Source: Phycomyces blakesleeanus NRRL 1555(-)
Lineage: Eukaryota; Mucoromycota; Mucoromycetes; Mucorales; Phycomycetaceae
Assembly (NCBI RefSeq): GCF_001638985.1
Contig: NW_017265135.1
Span: forward strand, 2,533,223-2,597,222
Direction: 5' to 3'
Length of the DNA: 64,000 bases
Shown here one piece after another: positions 25,366 through 37,972 of the stretch. The notes under the pieces are model-generated. The model had not been told where the DNA came from. It worked only from the letters and a program-made list of their open reading frames with translations, and ran no database searches. The position numbers and the translations under genes were made by a program. Within the stretch, counting starts at the first letter, position 1. Each line of letters starts with the position of its first letter.

Positions 25366-26972
25366 TTACTCAACGGCATCAGAGATACCATCCTCAGTGA
25401 TGGAAAAGGTACATTCGTTCTCGGGAAGAGAAGGAGAGTCGTATATTTTGCAAATACGATTCTCACCGCGACCCTTTCTGAGATAAAGTCTACAAAGAGC
25501 ACTGGTAAGGGTTTCCATTCGAATTTATGGCATGATGTTATCAAGAGAGAGAGGGAAAAAATACCTTGTACAAGATGCATGAGCAATGATATTTCCACCA
25601 GCCGGCTTTTTTGGGTCAGGATTAAACATGGATGCTCCACCGTCTACTTGAGCTACCACTTGATTAGTAATAACAACTGCAATTCCAAACTGTTCAAATA
25701 CAAAGATTAAAATATTGTAATATATAAGAGCACTTTATTATATATATGTATATTCTACTTACCTCATCAGCCAGCCTTTGCAACTGACGAAGAAATTGAG
25801 CCAAATGAGTTTGCCGTGCCGCTAATTCACCTCTTCCCGAATAATCAGTGCGATACAAAGCCATCGCACTATCCACAATTAAAATTGCAAATCTAAAGCA
25901 TAAAGGTTGACGATATAGCCCATTAGAACTATCAATCAATGCCATCACACACTACAATTTTACCTTGATTCTGACATCATTGCTGCTGCTTGTAATAACA
26001 GTGAAGATTGATGATCAGTGTTATAAGCTCGCGCATAAGCAATGTTATCCAAAGTACTCTCGTTGTCCATGCCATAACTATATAATATATATGAGATAAG
26101 TAACTTTTTTTTTTAACTCAACCACTTTATATCTATATATAAATATATATTTTGGATACACACCGTTGCGACACAGCCAATATACGAGTAGGTCGGAATG
26201 TACCCTCGGTATCAATGTACATACACTTTCCTTGTCCTCCACCAGCATCAATAGGAAGCTACAAATAACATCATGTTAATACTCACGAATAATTTCCAAA
26301 CTAACCCTGGCACATCTCTAAGATACCTGGCATGTCACAGATAACATATGACACAGTTGACTTTTTCCTGTTCTGAATTCACCAAAAATTTCTGTGATTG
26401 ATCCAGTCTCAATGCCACCTATTTAATTTTTTTTTCCTTTTTTTTTAGAATCTTGAACTCTTGACTGCCAAAGGCATACAAAAAGAAGAGATGCTTAAGA
26501 TAGAAAAAATAGATCTCACCTCCTAGTGCTTTATCCAAATCCTTAGATCCGGTCGTTATGGTAACAATATCCTGTCGTCTAGTGTGTACTTCCATTGCTG
26601 TTGTGAATCCCAGGTTGACAAGTTTGGCAGCTATTATGAAATTATTGGTGATCCCGATAAGAATTTTTTCCCCAAAGATACCAATGAGTCCATTTTTACT
26701 AATTTACCTTCAGCCAAAAGTTTGTCGGCCTTGGTTTCTGAAATTCCCTTGATTGCCAAAAGATGCTTCTTTGGTGCATATGCAATCGATTCGATTGTAT
26801 AAAATCCGGCTTCTTTAAGTTTTTTGATGTCCATTGAAGAAATTCCGCTTTTCTAAACATTGAAATCAGAACGAAACATCATGACATTATAGTGTACCTA
26901 AATTACCTCCATATGGGCGATTAGCAAGGGGCCACTTTCTTCGAACTCTTGACCATCGTTGTACTGCGACAT
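25366..26972 (-). CDS. RAD51: DNA repair recombinase RAD51
   Basis: Nuclear strand-exchange recombinase that forms filaments on single-stranded DNA during homologous recombination. Nine exons in coding order: 26972-26907, 26852-26708, 26630-26520, 26418-26327, 26258-26164, 26077-25964, 25892-25763, 25689-25565 and 25489-25366. All phases close, giving about 333 residues, normal for the family. The N-terminal helix-hairpin-helix domain reads [18 protein letters not shown] and [16 protein letters not shown]. Walker A is GEFRTGKSQ at about residues 119-127, and [19 protein letters not shown] covers Walker B. Loop regions [18 protein letters not shown] and [18 protein letters not shown] are intact. 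The residue after SA in the Walker B block is Met, where Thr is usual. RAD51 rather than DMC1 is preferred from the N-terminus and the overall match. Its 3' end converges on the FYVE gene. Confidence 0.96.
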
Positions 26973-27067
26973 TGTAAATGAGGGGAAGGTGGGAAGAGAA
27001 ACAAGAAGCGGCAGAGAAAATGCGAAGTCAGCTTCTACCCTATTCTGGAAAAAAATTGATGGCGCGC

Positions 27068-27073
27068 ACGCGT
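27068..27073. promoter_or_regulatory. Candidate MCB-like element (ACGCGT) upstream of RAD51
   Basis: A palindromic ACGCGT lies about 100 bp upstream of the RAD51 start codon in an otherwise AT-rich region. In ascomycete yeasts this hexamer is the MBF binding site of DNA replication and repair genes. Seen directly in the sequence; the function in this organism is inferred from position and gene identity. Confidence 0.4.
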
Positions 27074-27914
27074 CTTTCCAGTTCCATTGTGTCTACAATT
27101 TTATAGTAAAAGTAAAACTCGGGTGGACCAATCATGGATTTAATGTAAATGGTTGCCATGGCAACGATTAATGACTGGATCTTAAAAAGAAAAAAAAAAG
27201 AAAAAAAAGACAGGAACAGAATTTCGGTGATTAAATATAGGGGATCAAAAATACTTGTTTAAGAAATTGATTGGTGGGTGAGCAAATATAATATGAAAAT
27301 GAAATACTGAGTGGATAACGAAAACCTATCCAATCGGTTTAGGTTTAATATTTTTTAATTCTACTGAAATCTTGAATGATTCTAAATTATTATAATAGCG
27401 CATATATATAAAGCTTATATTTATACAAGTGTATTTGTTTTGATTGTTGTTATTGATATTCTGATAATAGTACTTATAATGGTTTAACTAATAAACTCTT
27501 GTAACACCACTACAAAACATGATTTGACTTGTGTTTTTGTACAAGAAAAAAAATAAGAAGGGGGAGGGGAAGAAAAAGGCAATCATAATAAATAAACCGG
27601 GAAGTTGGTACCAAATCTTAGATACTTGAATTATGTAATTAAATTGGAAATAGGAGCATTACGTGGTATACAACTTCTCCGCAAACGTGGCATTTGTGCC
27701 TTGATTAAATTACACATATTTAGAATAAGGAGATTCATAACGTATATTAATTAGCAGTAAAAATAAATACATATTATTTGGTTGACATAGACATATAAAT
27801 ATACACTTGGTAACATAGAGTAGACGCAGAGAACATGTAAAGTTCAAGGGTACTATAGCAAAATAAAATTCTAAATAGTAGATATAGTAGTAGAAATAGT
27901 AAATATAAAAAATA

Positions 27915-27997
27915 TAGTAATAATAATAATAATATTAGTAATAGTAATAGTAATAGTAATAGTAATAGTAATAGTAATAGTAGCAGTAGTAGTAGTA
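27915..27997. repeat. (TAA/TAATAG/TAG)n microsatellite
   Basis: A compound tandem repeat downstream of the RasGAP stop codon: a TAA run, then about eight TAATAG units, then several TAG/CAG-type units. On the minus strand it would be read in the 3' UTR or just past it. No coding role. Confidence 0.85.
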
Positions 27998-28088
27998 AAA
28001 ATAAATAAACAAACAAACAAACAAAAAAAGACTTGTTTTCCACTAGCCTTGCAAAAAAAAGAATGAAATAGTAATAATACAACGGCCT

Positions 28089-31000
28089 TTACGCTATGAC
28101 ACGCTCTACCAGTTCGCTTGCCAGTTTCGCATTCTGTGTCGAGTTTGCCGCCCCAACGCCAAAGGTGGGGTCACACAAGGAGGAAAATCCAAGTTCTTGA
28201 AGAAGAGCTTTTAGTGTAGGCTTTCCGGGAGTTTTGATAAATACAGGATTAGAACAAGCTGTAAGCAGAATGGTCTTTACAGATTCCATAATCGCCTGTG
28301 TTTGACTGCTGATCACAATCTGGTTCATCTTTGGAAGGAGAAGTTCATATACAAAGTGGAATACATCTGGCATAGAAACAGCTGCTTCGGCCAAAAGTCC
28401 ATAGATAAACAGACGCTCCGACTCACTATCAGAGCAATTCAATTGGGTTGCCAGCAACGAAAACAAAAGAAGTGCAGTTGTGTTGTCCGGTATATCGAGT
28501 TTGTCAAACAGTCCATAGCAGATACCACCAGCCTGTAGGTTGTCAACATCAAGTTCATTAATACCGGCAACTCTCAACAGATCTTTGAGCGCCTCGTTCT
28601 TGGCTGCGATGGGAAGAAGGACAGTAATGTAACCTAGGGACTGCGATTCATCAATAAGATCGTCACCATCCAACGACATGTTCGCCATATGTTTACACTC
28701 GATGTTTAAGAATGTTGTCAACCCTTGATAGATAGCATCCTTGCAGTCGTTGTAACGTAATCCCTTGATGAAGATTCCCGAAATTGCAAACGAAAAGTGT
28801 GTATCAAAGTTAACACCACATATTCCATCAAGTTTTCGCGCAATATCAGCAACGGGTTCGCGTGCGGCCAAGAGTACAGAAGCGATGGTATCTTCTTCAA
28901 AGAATCCACACACTTCCAAAGAACGCAATACTGCCTGAAGTAGATCCACTGCCATACCAAATGTTGAACTGTTATTAAGCTCAAGCAAGGCAATAGCAAC
29001 CCAGAATAGCTGTGGCAAGTAACGCGATTCTGTAGGAAGACTGCTCACAATGTTTTTTAAGCACATCATAATACTCATTACAAGACTAGGGTCAGAGTCA
29101 TTGAATATTGCTAGTGCACCTCGTAAGGCCACAAGAATCTGATAGAGCAAATCGTCATCTACTTCTTCACGGCCTAGACAACCAAGAATAACGAATGCAC
29201 GTGGCTGAATAGCTGGGTTAAACTGGAAAGCTGTGCTGGCTACCAAACTCATCCATCTAGCTCTCCACGCGTTACCTAGATCTAGATAACATATAGAAGA
29301 TACAGAAATTTATAAATGAGTTTTTTTTATGAACCTCCAATAAATAGAAAGTAAATAAAAGAAATATTCGGGATCACACATACCTGTAGATGGAGCACTA
29401 TACTGAAGAACTTCCAGACAAGTATTAACAATTGACTCTAGAGATGTCAAATGGATCAATCCAGTAGTGTCTGTGGTCGTTTCCGTCGCAATAGTGAATG
29501 CATTTGTGTGAGGTTTGGCAAGTCCAAAAAGAAGGCGTGCTTTGGATCCAGACATGTCCTCCAGCAACAACTGAAGTTTTTTGACGTTTGTGTCCGAAAG
29601 CGGCATGGAAGTGCACAGGGACTGAATCACATTAATAATAATTCCATGGACAGAGGCTCGAACTAATGTAGGACCAACGCCAACAACCAAGGAAACAATG
29701 TAAAATATCTCGGGTAGATAGCTTTTTACGGGACCATGATTGTTGAATGACACCATAAGAAGGAATCGGATCAAGACGGCTATCTCTGTCCATGCTACGT
29801 GAGAAGTCAGTGTCCGGGTAGGCTTAAAAGATGTCTTTTGGAGAACTTTGCGAAGTCGAGTGACAAGTTTTCCTCTAACTACTACATTTGAGAGAGTAAC
29901 AAATGTATCCGCCATGGCTTCCGCTTGAACAGATCCAACGCCATGTTCATTAGAAAACAAAATAAATGTATCCAGGACAAGATCAAGGACATCATCTACT
30001 TTTCCTATTGTCTTCCAAACCTTTGCCTGAATAAGTTTATACATCTACATATTATAAACATTGCATATGAGTATGATTCAATATATATATGTATACAAAC
30101 TGCTTACATCCGTTCGAGAAATCGTCAAGTCAATTAACAATCGAACAATATCCTTTGTCTTTGCTAAATCTTCCAGAGAACCTCGACAGAATAGAGCCAG
30201 GTTTGGAAGCCAGGGTCGCATATAGTCTAAGCAAAGGTAACGTAGTGGCTCACTAGACTTTTGAAATCCAACAAAACACTCGTTTAAGAATTCCAAAGTC
30301 AGGTTTGGTTCGGAAGCTGCCAGTCTCTTGCTTATGCTGACAACAAATTCAGTGCTATTTGATGGAAGGCAAAGATCTGTTTTTTTTTGGTAAAAAAAAA
30401 GTTAATTGCCAAATTTTAAGGGAGCGTATAATTTCTTTTAATAGTTCAACAAACCTTTTGCATCAAGAAGTTGTCTACCAACATTAAAGTTGAATGCTCT
30501 ACTGAGAGAGTACAGAAGATTATAAGCAGAGAGGCGTAGATTAGGATCAACACTGCCAATATTAAGTAGGGCCATGTTAAGTAATCTTCCAGGAACATCA
30601 TTAGGCCGAACCACACGCTCCGAAAGAGCTGTTGGTAGAGATGCCTCGTATCTCTGTTTACTGTGCCGAAGAGTCTATATATAAATGCATAAATAAGTTC
30701 TTCTTTTAACAGAAAAAACTTGACATAATCAAAATATAATATTTAGTTACCCCAACAATAGCATCCTTCTTGAGAGAGTGCAATACAATGTTTAGTCGAT
30801 CTTTTCCGTGTCTAAAATTGAATACATGCATATTGTCTAACCCTTGTCCATGTTGCCCAGTCTCGATATTCTCGATCTCAGAAATATGAAACACATCATT
30901 CATAATCGTACTAACGCCAATGAAGATTTCTTGTTTTCGGACAGTCGTCAGTTGTATATACTCTGCACTGATTTTCAATGTGATGGGAACAAGTGTTCTA

Positions 31001-34000
31001 AACTGCATTATACGATTTACAGGGAAGAACATAGCACTGGGTACAGTTTCCAGTCCAACTAAAACAATAGTAATAATATTATTATGAGAATTGATAAAAA
31101 GCAAACAATCATAAAAAAATCTGAATACTTGCGTGTTGATTTAGGAAGACGAACTTCGGGAGGGGAAATGTATTCGTGAAAGTCAACCATCGACACAATC
31201 AATACAAGCTTTTTGATAATCTTGTGAGTAACTGGGTTTAACAATTTCTTCATGTACTTGCGCAGATGTGAGTTTGGGTTCATAATGATGATGTTTTCTA
31301 TTCGATCGGATACTCCAGAAGGTAATACTTGTAAAAGTTGGCTAACCCATTGATTGGGTATTTCATTTGTCTGATTGAATTGTGTCATATCAATAACCAA
31401 TTCAAAGCTCTTATTTGCTGAACGATCCAGTGTCTTTAAGATATACAATCGTTTGTTAATAACAATTCTTGTTTCTCATATGTTTAGCTTGTATTCTCAT
31501 TTTACCTGTAAAATATGATACACCATAAGCTCGAAATCAATACTATCTGCGACAACATGGCGTGCAATGAAGTAGAATACGGGTCTTCCGGCTTTTGATA
31601 CACCACCTTCATAGAATATACTCTTTGAAACAATAATATCCACGTTTCTGCGATGATTCCGGCGCATAAATTCGGCAAACAACTGGTTGGTAGCCGCACA
31701 AGTAAAGTTCTTTGCTTCATTATTCCCTTGATCTTGCACCTCTGGCGGTTTTCCAAGCTGAGCGAGGAGATTAGCGAATTTGTCAAGACTTTGTCTCCAG
31801 ATGCTAAGTAGCTCTTGATCGTGCGACTGGTAAGTTCGACGAGCCGCTAAGTCTCTTGATATACGTTCCATGTTGTCGAAAAGGACACGATGAAGCAAAG
31901 CATAATCCTTTTCAGTCATCTGAACCGGGGTTTCGGTTATTATATCTGAATCGTTGTCATCAGGAACCTTTGCAATTGTACGCAAAAAGCTGGCCACCTT
32001 GTAGATGTTTCTTGTTAAGAAATCGTTGAGGACAATCATAAATGCTTCTTTTGATCCAAACAAAACGTTGTTTGCCAAGTTTTGAATCACTTTGGTCGAG
32101 ATTAGGTAACCACGGCGCATTTCTCTTGTGAGTACTGTGCCATGCTTGAGTAAATCCTCTGATTCTGGAGAAACAATCGCTGGGCAGAAGAAGCGTAAGA
32201 AAATAAAAGAGCCAACAGCAGTATTACTTGCTTCGGGGAATCGAGTTCGAACAATTGTAGTAATGCAGTGGCATACTTCATGGAACGATCTAACTCACAA
32301 TACACAACTGCATAAGTCTTACTTTTATCCCGTTGTGGAATAAATAATTGATCGAGTTACCTTGGTGCTTGATCAGCAGATGAACAAATTGCATTCAAGA
32401 ACATCTCTGTAGCTGTGATCACATTTTCCTTATTCTTTACCAAGTCTTCGTTTGAACTGACTTTTGAAGGGTCAAGTTCGTATGTATTCTGACTAGGCGA
32501 TCTTTCTCCCAGCACTTGAAATACTGGCTTTAAGACTGATCGTACATATTCAGAGCCGTTCATTTTTGCAAACATAGAGAGCAAACGTGTTGCAACACTA
32601 CTCTTTCTAAAAAGATCCACTTCGCTCACTATGAAAATTAAAAATTAATGTTAATATTTGATTTTATAGCGAGGCTAAAACATCATAAAATACAAAGTAG
32701 AAATAAAAATTAATAATAACAGAAATATTAATGTACCAGTGGTTTGTACTTCGCGCTCAATAAGTGCTTTTAAAAGCAACATTGTTTTATTGCGAGATCT
32801 AAAGCTGACCAAAAGCGCCTGTACAACATTATCTATGTCAGAGGCAGGACATGCCTCGCAAAGAGATAATACAATGTTAGGGCTAAATTCGACAAGCATC
32901 TATAAATACGTATAAGTAGAGAAGATCAAGAAGGGAAAGCAAATGATGAGTGTTAGAAATTTATTAATTTGCTTTAAAGGCAAGATAGAAAAAAGAAATA
33001 TATATATTCATATATTACTTACATCAATAAGCTTTTCATAACGATCTGTCATGACAGTTTCTGAAAGAGTCTCGAATTCTGTTCCCTGATTGAGGACGTT
33101 GGTCAATACTTGCATAAATGCCGACCGAGTTCGCGAGTCTTCGTGGTATCCCATAGAGAGCGAGTATTTCAATCCAATATCAATATTTGCACTGAGAAGA
33201 TTGGACAGTGCAAGAATTGTAAAATTTTTCAGAGGCGAAATGTAACCAGCGTTTTCCTTGACTTGCTACAATAAAAATATATATATACATGTTGCATTAA
33301 AATAAAGAAATATTATTATGTCTACGTGCATCTATAAGCCTTACCACAGAAAAGTTTGAAGTATTCTCAACACGTTTCATGGATGAATTAGATCCAATCT
33401 AAGTATTTTTTTTAGAGAATGAATATCTAGACCACTGCATTAAATATTATACATTTTATATAGTTTACCTCTGACAATCTGCATCGGTTCAAAAGCTTCA
33501 AAAAGAAGGTGAAATACTTGTAGAAAATTCTACTCTTCAATTGGCTAGAGTCGGTATCATGCAAGGGTTCTGATGTCTGAAGTGGCAATTGGTGAAGGAG
33601 AACCACAATAGTTTTTAGGCACGCCAAATCAAGCTCTCGTTGAAACTTTATCATGTTTGTCGAGGTCGCAGAGTACGCAGTTCCGTCAGGCTATATATAT
33701 AAATAAACAATTCAGTGCACAATTGTTTTTTTTTTAAAAGTTCCAAGCAACATAAAACATAGGTTCAAGCTTCATAACTTACCAAAGCAAAATCACTAGT
33801 CCATTCAACTATTATCTCGAGAAGCTTGTTACGCAACTTAAATTCTTGTCTCAGGGTTATTCGATCTTTGCGTTCCATCAACACTTCACAAAGCTGGCAC
33901 ATCTTGATTTTAATCTTGGTGGACATCTCGGTACATCCAAGCTTATTCAGGTATTGTGCATACTGATGAATAAGATTACTAAAATCGACGGTAAACATAT

Positions 34001-37000
34001 TGTTCACGTTTTCTTCTAGGCGGTTTAATACGAGCTTGAGAACAGAAATAGCCTGTTCCACAAAAAGCGTATACTGAGGCTCACAAATAGGGTCGTTATC
34101 TGCTCCAAAGCAAGTCTGTAAAGTGTTTTCCAGATGACGGAACATTGTAGGGTAGAGTGTTGGAGAAAGGTCATTTCCGAGAATCTCTCGAACCCACTCT
34201 CGAACGAGAACGTTGTCAGAAATCAACAATTCAACCATATCCAAAAGATATTGATCGACCATGGATGATGATTCTGTAGCTGCTGAAAACCTCTGGCTCG
34301 CGTGCCCCGAATCGCTGTACGAAATAGATCCCTTGGTAGAGGAAGTGCCGGATGATGCCGAAGAAAAAGTCTGGGTAGCACTTGCCATCAAACAAACACC
34401 ACCCAACGATGCCAAAAACGCGGCATAGTTTTGCCACTCTATCCATTTGTCATCGTCCATTCCTTCCAGTCGGGTTGATGTCGAAATACTGACAGCCTGG
34501 CGTTGGAGAGAATTGTTTTTTACCTTGTCATGACGATATAAGATGTTTTTTCGACTCATTTCTGACATGTCGTCTTTCACATCATCATGCGGCCGTAGAA
34601 TCGTGTGGCTCATATTTTTCCATCTTTTCCACACTTCTTCCCAGGCTGCAAGATTTCCAGGAGAGTGAGTAGGCATCAACCGAAGAGACCTGCACACTCG
34701 CTTTTGCTGGGATTTGCGACCAGAGATAATACTTGATCCAGCAACCAATTCGGCGTATACAGGTAGGTTTTCTCCCAATATTCTAGAGTTTGGGTTACCA
34801 CCAACATCGCTTCCGGTCAATCTTGCTTCAGCACACATGTGGTCAAAGCATGCAATCACACTGTTGTAAACATCTCTGTCAGATGAACACATCAATACAA
34901 GGAGCGCAACTTCTAATCCAATTCCAGATTGGATACGCTCTCTTATATCGTAACCGTGAGATGCAACATCCTTTTGTTTATTACAAAGAACAAACAAACA
35001 AACAGAGTATTAGGTACATTATTTATTTCTGCTTTAGAGAAAGTCTACTATTTGACACTTACTTGATGCTCGCGAAGGAAGTTATTCCGGGTTTCGAGTA
35101 AAATCTTAAGAAGATCCAATAGCTTTCTGATATCAGAGTCCCTAAACCTGCTATCTAATAGTTGCTTAGCAATGATAAATAGGACTTGAGAAGAGATCTT
35201 CCAAAAAGTTTCCATAAAACAGTCGGGTGGACCCCAAGACACAACATAAACTGGTTGGTGAAGTGTATATATACAATCAGCTGCTGCTTCACGGATCGAT
35301 CTGAGTGGGTCTCGAAGGCAGTGTGTAATTGTGAATATGACTGTAGCATTTTGATCAAAACAATAGCTACTTGAACCCTACAAAAAATTTTTTTTGGGAG
35401 TTTTTTTTTTGCACATTTAATACACATATTTTGACCATAATTGATAAAGCAAAACTATTAAATTACCAGAACAGCGATTCTAGGTATCACTTTATAAAGG
35501 CGTAGTATATCCAAGATAAGATCGTTTCTTTCGTTGATTTCTAAACGCAGATCTTTTTTTATTTTCTTGTCATTGATGTGTAGTATAGGTTTCCGACTGG
35601 TGCTGACGTCTGGCTTGATAGGATCACGTCCAAAAAAATCCAATAGTATTTTTCGTAGAGGTTCACAGAGGACAGTGTAGATTCTTTCTATAGGTTGAAT
35701 CCACTGAACTCTACTGTGTTCCATAGCAAGAACGAGTGCTGCCTTTATTGAACTTTGTTTGAAAATGGTTGGTGCCCGATCAAGGGTACACATACTAAAC
35801 AGTGAGTTTATGGTTTCAAGGGGATTTAGTCGAAACATAGAAACAATGCAATCGGCCATAAGATAGCAATGGTCGATTGGTGTGCCGACGTTGATGAGCG
35901 AACTGTCAAAAGGCATGGGTTTCTGCATGTCGAACAATCGTCTTTTTAGTTCCATATCGACTTCTGGCAAAACGTTTTTAAGAAGTGCCATGTCATCCTT
36001 GGACACATATGTACTGGCTTTCAAGATGTCTACAAAACAAACTGCAGCTAGTTCCGCCAGCATGCCTCCTTTGATCGACTTTCTTAGAGTGCCAAAGAAA
36101 ACAGTCTAGTACGGACAGACAATGTAAGTTTTCGTATGAAATATAGTGTATGTATATTTTCAAAGAGAGTAATAATTTTTTTAATAATAGCAATAAAAAA
36201 TAAAAGGTTGCGATATTGATATTGATATTGATAATAGTATAGATAATCATGATAGTAGTAACAGTAACAGTAACAGTAACAGTAACGGTAATAGTAATAG
36301 TAATAGTGATTGTAATAGGAATAATGATAGCAATTAAAAATCACCTTTTTGGTGGACGTATTCCGAGATTCTGGAAGTGTGGCTGCAAACAAAAGATCAG
36401 GGCACAAAACAAGCAGCATTGTCTGGAGAGGCCAAAAGACGGCCTTCTTTCGTGTTGTGTCTGCTAATGAACAGCATATGTCGAATAGAGAATCAGCTCC
36501 ACCTTCAATACGTCGTTGTTGATGATAAAGCTGCATAAATTCGTATGGGTATGTCTCTATCCAGTTCCAGATAGCTCTACGCAAAACCATGGCGATTACA
36601 AGCTGAGCAGATTTTTTGAGATGAATAAATGAGGATGATATTTCTACAAACCAAACGTAAAGCAAAAAACAAAATCAAATCAAATCAAATCAAATAAAAT
36701 AAAAGTACAGCCACAAGATCTCGTAATCACGCAGGTCCAGGGATAATGTATATGCATGATTATTCTTTACCTGTCAGGATTATAACCAATCGATTTTTGT
36801 TAAGACATGAACACTCGAGAAATCGCATCTCAGACGTGTCAGGGTTTTCATCTGCGGTTGTAGAGAGGTAGAGGATCCTAGATTTGATTTTGGAAAACAT
36901 AATTGTCCAATTGCTCGCACTGAGATAAAACAAGATTCGACTAGATGTCTTGTATATTTCTTTCATAAGGTCTGAAGTTGTATCTGGACTTTTGACAGTT

Positions 37001-37972
37001 GTGTAGTACTCTGTTCTGACAAGGTTGATGGCGTAACTATGTGCTAAAACTGGATCCCGTTCTTCCATAACGATCATTTGGTGCATGATGCGAGACATTA
37101 CTGAGATTATAAGTCTTGTTAGGTTGTCTTCGAGCGGAGGGGGGTCTAGGAGTTCTTCTGGAGACATGGCATTTGGGTTCCAGTTTATTTTGTTTTTGTG
37201 ATTCAGCAAACCTTCGCGTCCTAAAATGGCTACTGGTGCATGCGGTTGTATGACTGGGCCTCGTACTTCGTCAGATTCTGTGGTACAGTTTGTATCTCTA
37301 ACAAACTGCCAGTGGTGTTGCATACAAACTGACAGGATGCGGAGAAGATATAGTTGAGATTGTAGAACGTCGCAGGAAATAAGCTCATCGGGTCGGGTTG
37401 TGAGAATGGGCTATTTCAATATAAAGATAATAATAATAATAATAATACAAGTTGCTGAGAAATAATTACAAAGACTAGCTTCTTGTTCTTAGTACAATAG
37501 ACAAAATCTGATATTACTTTTGTAGCCGTTTCAATTGCCCCAGTTAACACGCTTGCTATGACTGGCAATCTATATTTGGAAAGATCTACCAAGGCAGCAA
37601 CTTTTTGAAAATAACAGCAGCAAAAAATAGTATAAGTATTAAGTTTCGACAGGACTACCTATTGACTAAGTAAAGAAAAGAGAATTGATGTATTGATGTA
37701 TTTGTGTGTGTGTATGCGTGTATGTATGCGTATTGGTACCTCTAAAAATAATAAGATAATTAGAATTTAACAAAGCGATCAAGTTTTAGCCATTGATCAT
37801 TACGTTTGTTTGATCATTGGATCATTTTCCAAATGGTCAATTTTCTTGCCGCTGTTGCTCGGTAGCTATAAGGTTTTGTAAGATAAGAATTACAGGCTAA
37901 TTATTTTTTTATTTATACCCTTGTGGTGATTCTGTTGATCAAGCTTAGAATGAGTTTTGTGTCTGCAGTCAT
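28089..37972 (-). CDS. NF1: Neurofibromin/IRA-type Ras GTPase-activating protein
   Basis: Negative regulator of Ras that speeds GTP hydrolysis, the counterpart of animal neurofibromin and yeast Ira1/Ira2. The gene spans 9.9 kb with about 20 small introns and codes for roughly 2,500-2,700 residues. The N-terminal half (about 37410-33430) is helical repeat, with neurofibromin-like stretches WNWIETYPYEFMQLYHQQ and KKAVFWPLQTMLLVLCPDLL. The RasGAP domain is at about 32880-31700: LFRKSSVATRLLSMFAK holds the arginine finger, and FIFLRFFCPAIVSPES the FLR...PAIVSP signature. A Sec14-like lipid-binding domain (GRPVFYFIARH, then FELVIDMTQF) follows at about 31600-31130 and a PH-like domain at about 31060-30750. 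The C-terminal helical region runs to the stop at 28089. Exons 37410-36771 and 29252-28089 lack doubt; the 5' end is less sure. An ATG at 37972 begins a short frame (MTADTKLILSLINR), but its joining to the exon near 37480-37620 could not be closed in phase. Confidence 0.92.
36211..36310. repeat. GATATT and GTAACA/GTAATA microsatellites in a RasGAP intron
   Basis: An intron of the RasGAP gene (about 36106-36344) holds a GATATT run followed by GTAACA and GTAATA units. This makes the intron about 240 nt, some three times the gene's usual intron. It does not code; frames read through it are artefacts. Confidence 0.8.

Larger units (their letters stand above)
26973..28088. other. Upstream region of RAD51 and 3' region of the RasGAP gene
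   Basis: About 1.1 kb. Right upstream of RAD51 (27060-27075) is a CpG-rich patch containing GGCGCGCACGCGTC. It holds ACGCGT, the core of the MCB/MBF element that drives G1/S genes such as RAD51 in yeasts; its role here is inferred. The rest is AT-rich, with an A-run near 27187-27210 and the TAG/TAATAG repeat listed separately. No other gene seen. Confidence 0.55.

Noticed and set aside
27774..28082. Leu-rich minus-strand frame over the TAG/TAATAG repeat
   Set aside because: A translation of the microsatellite, not a gene.
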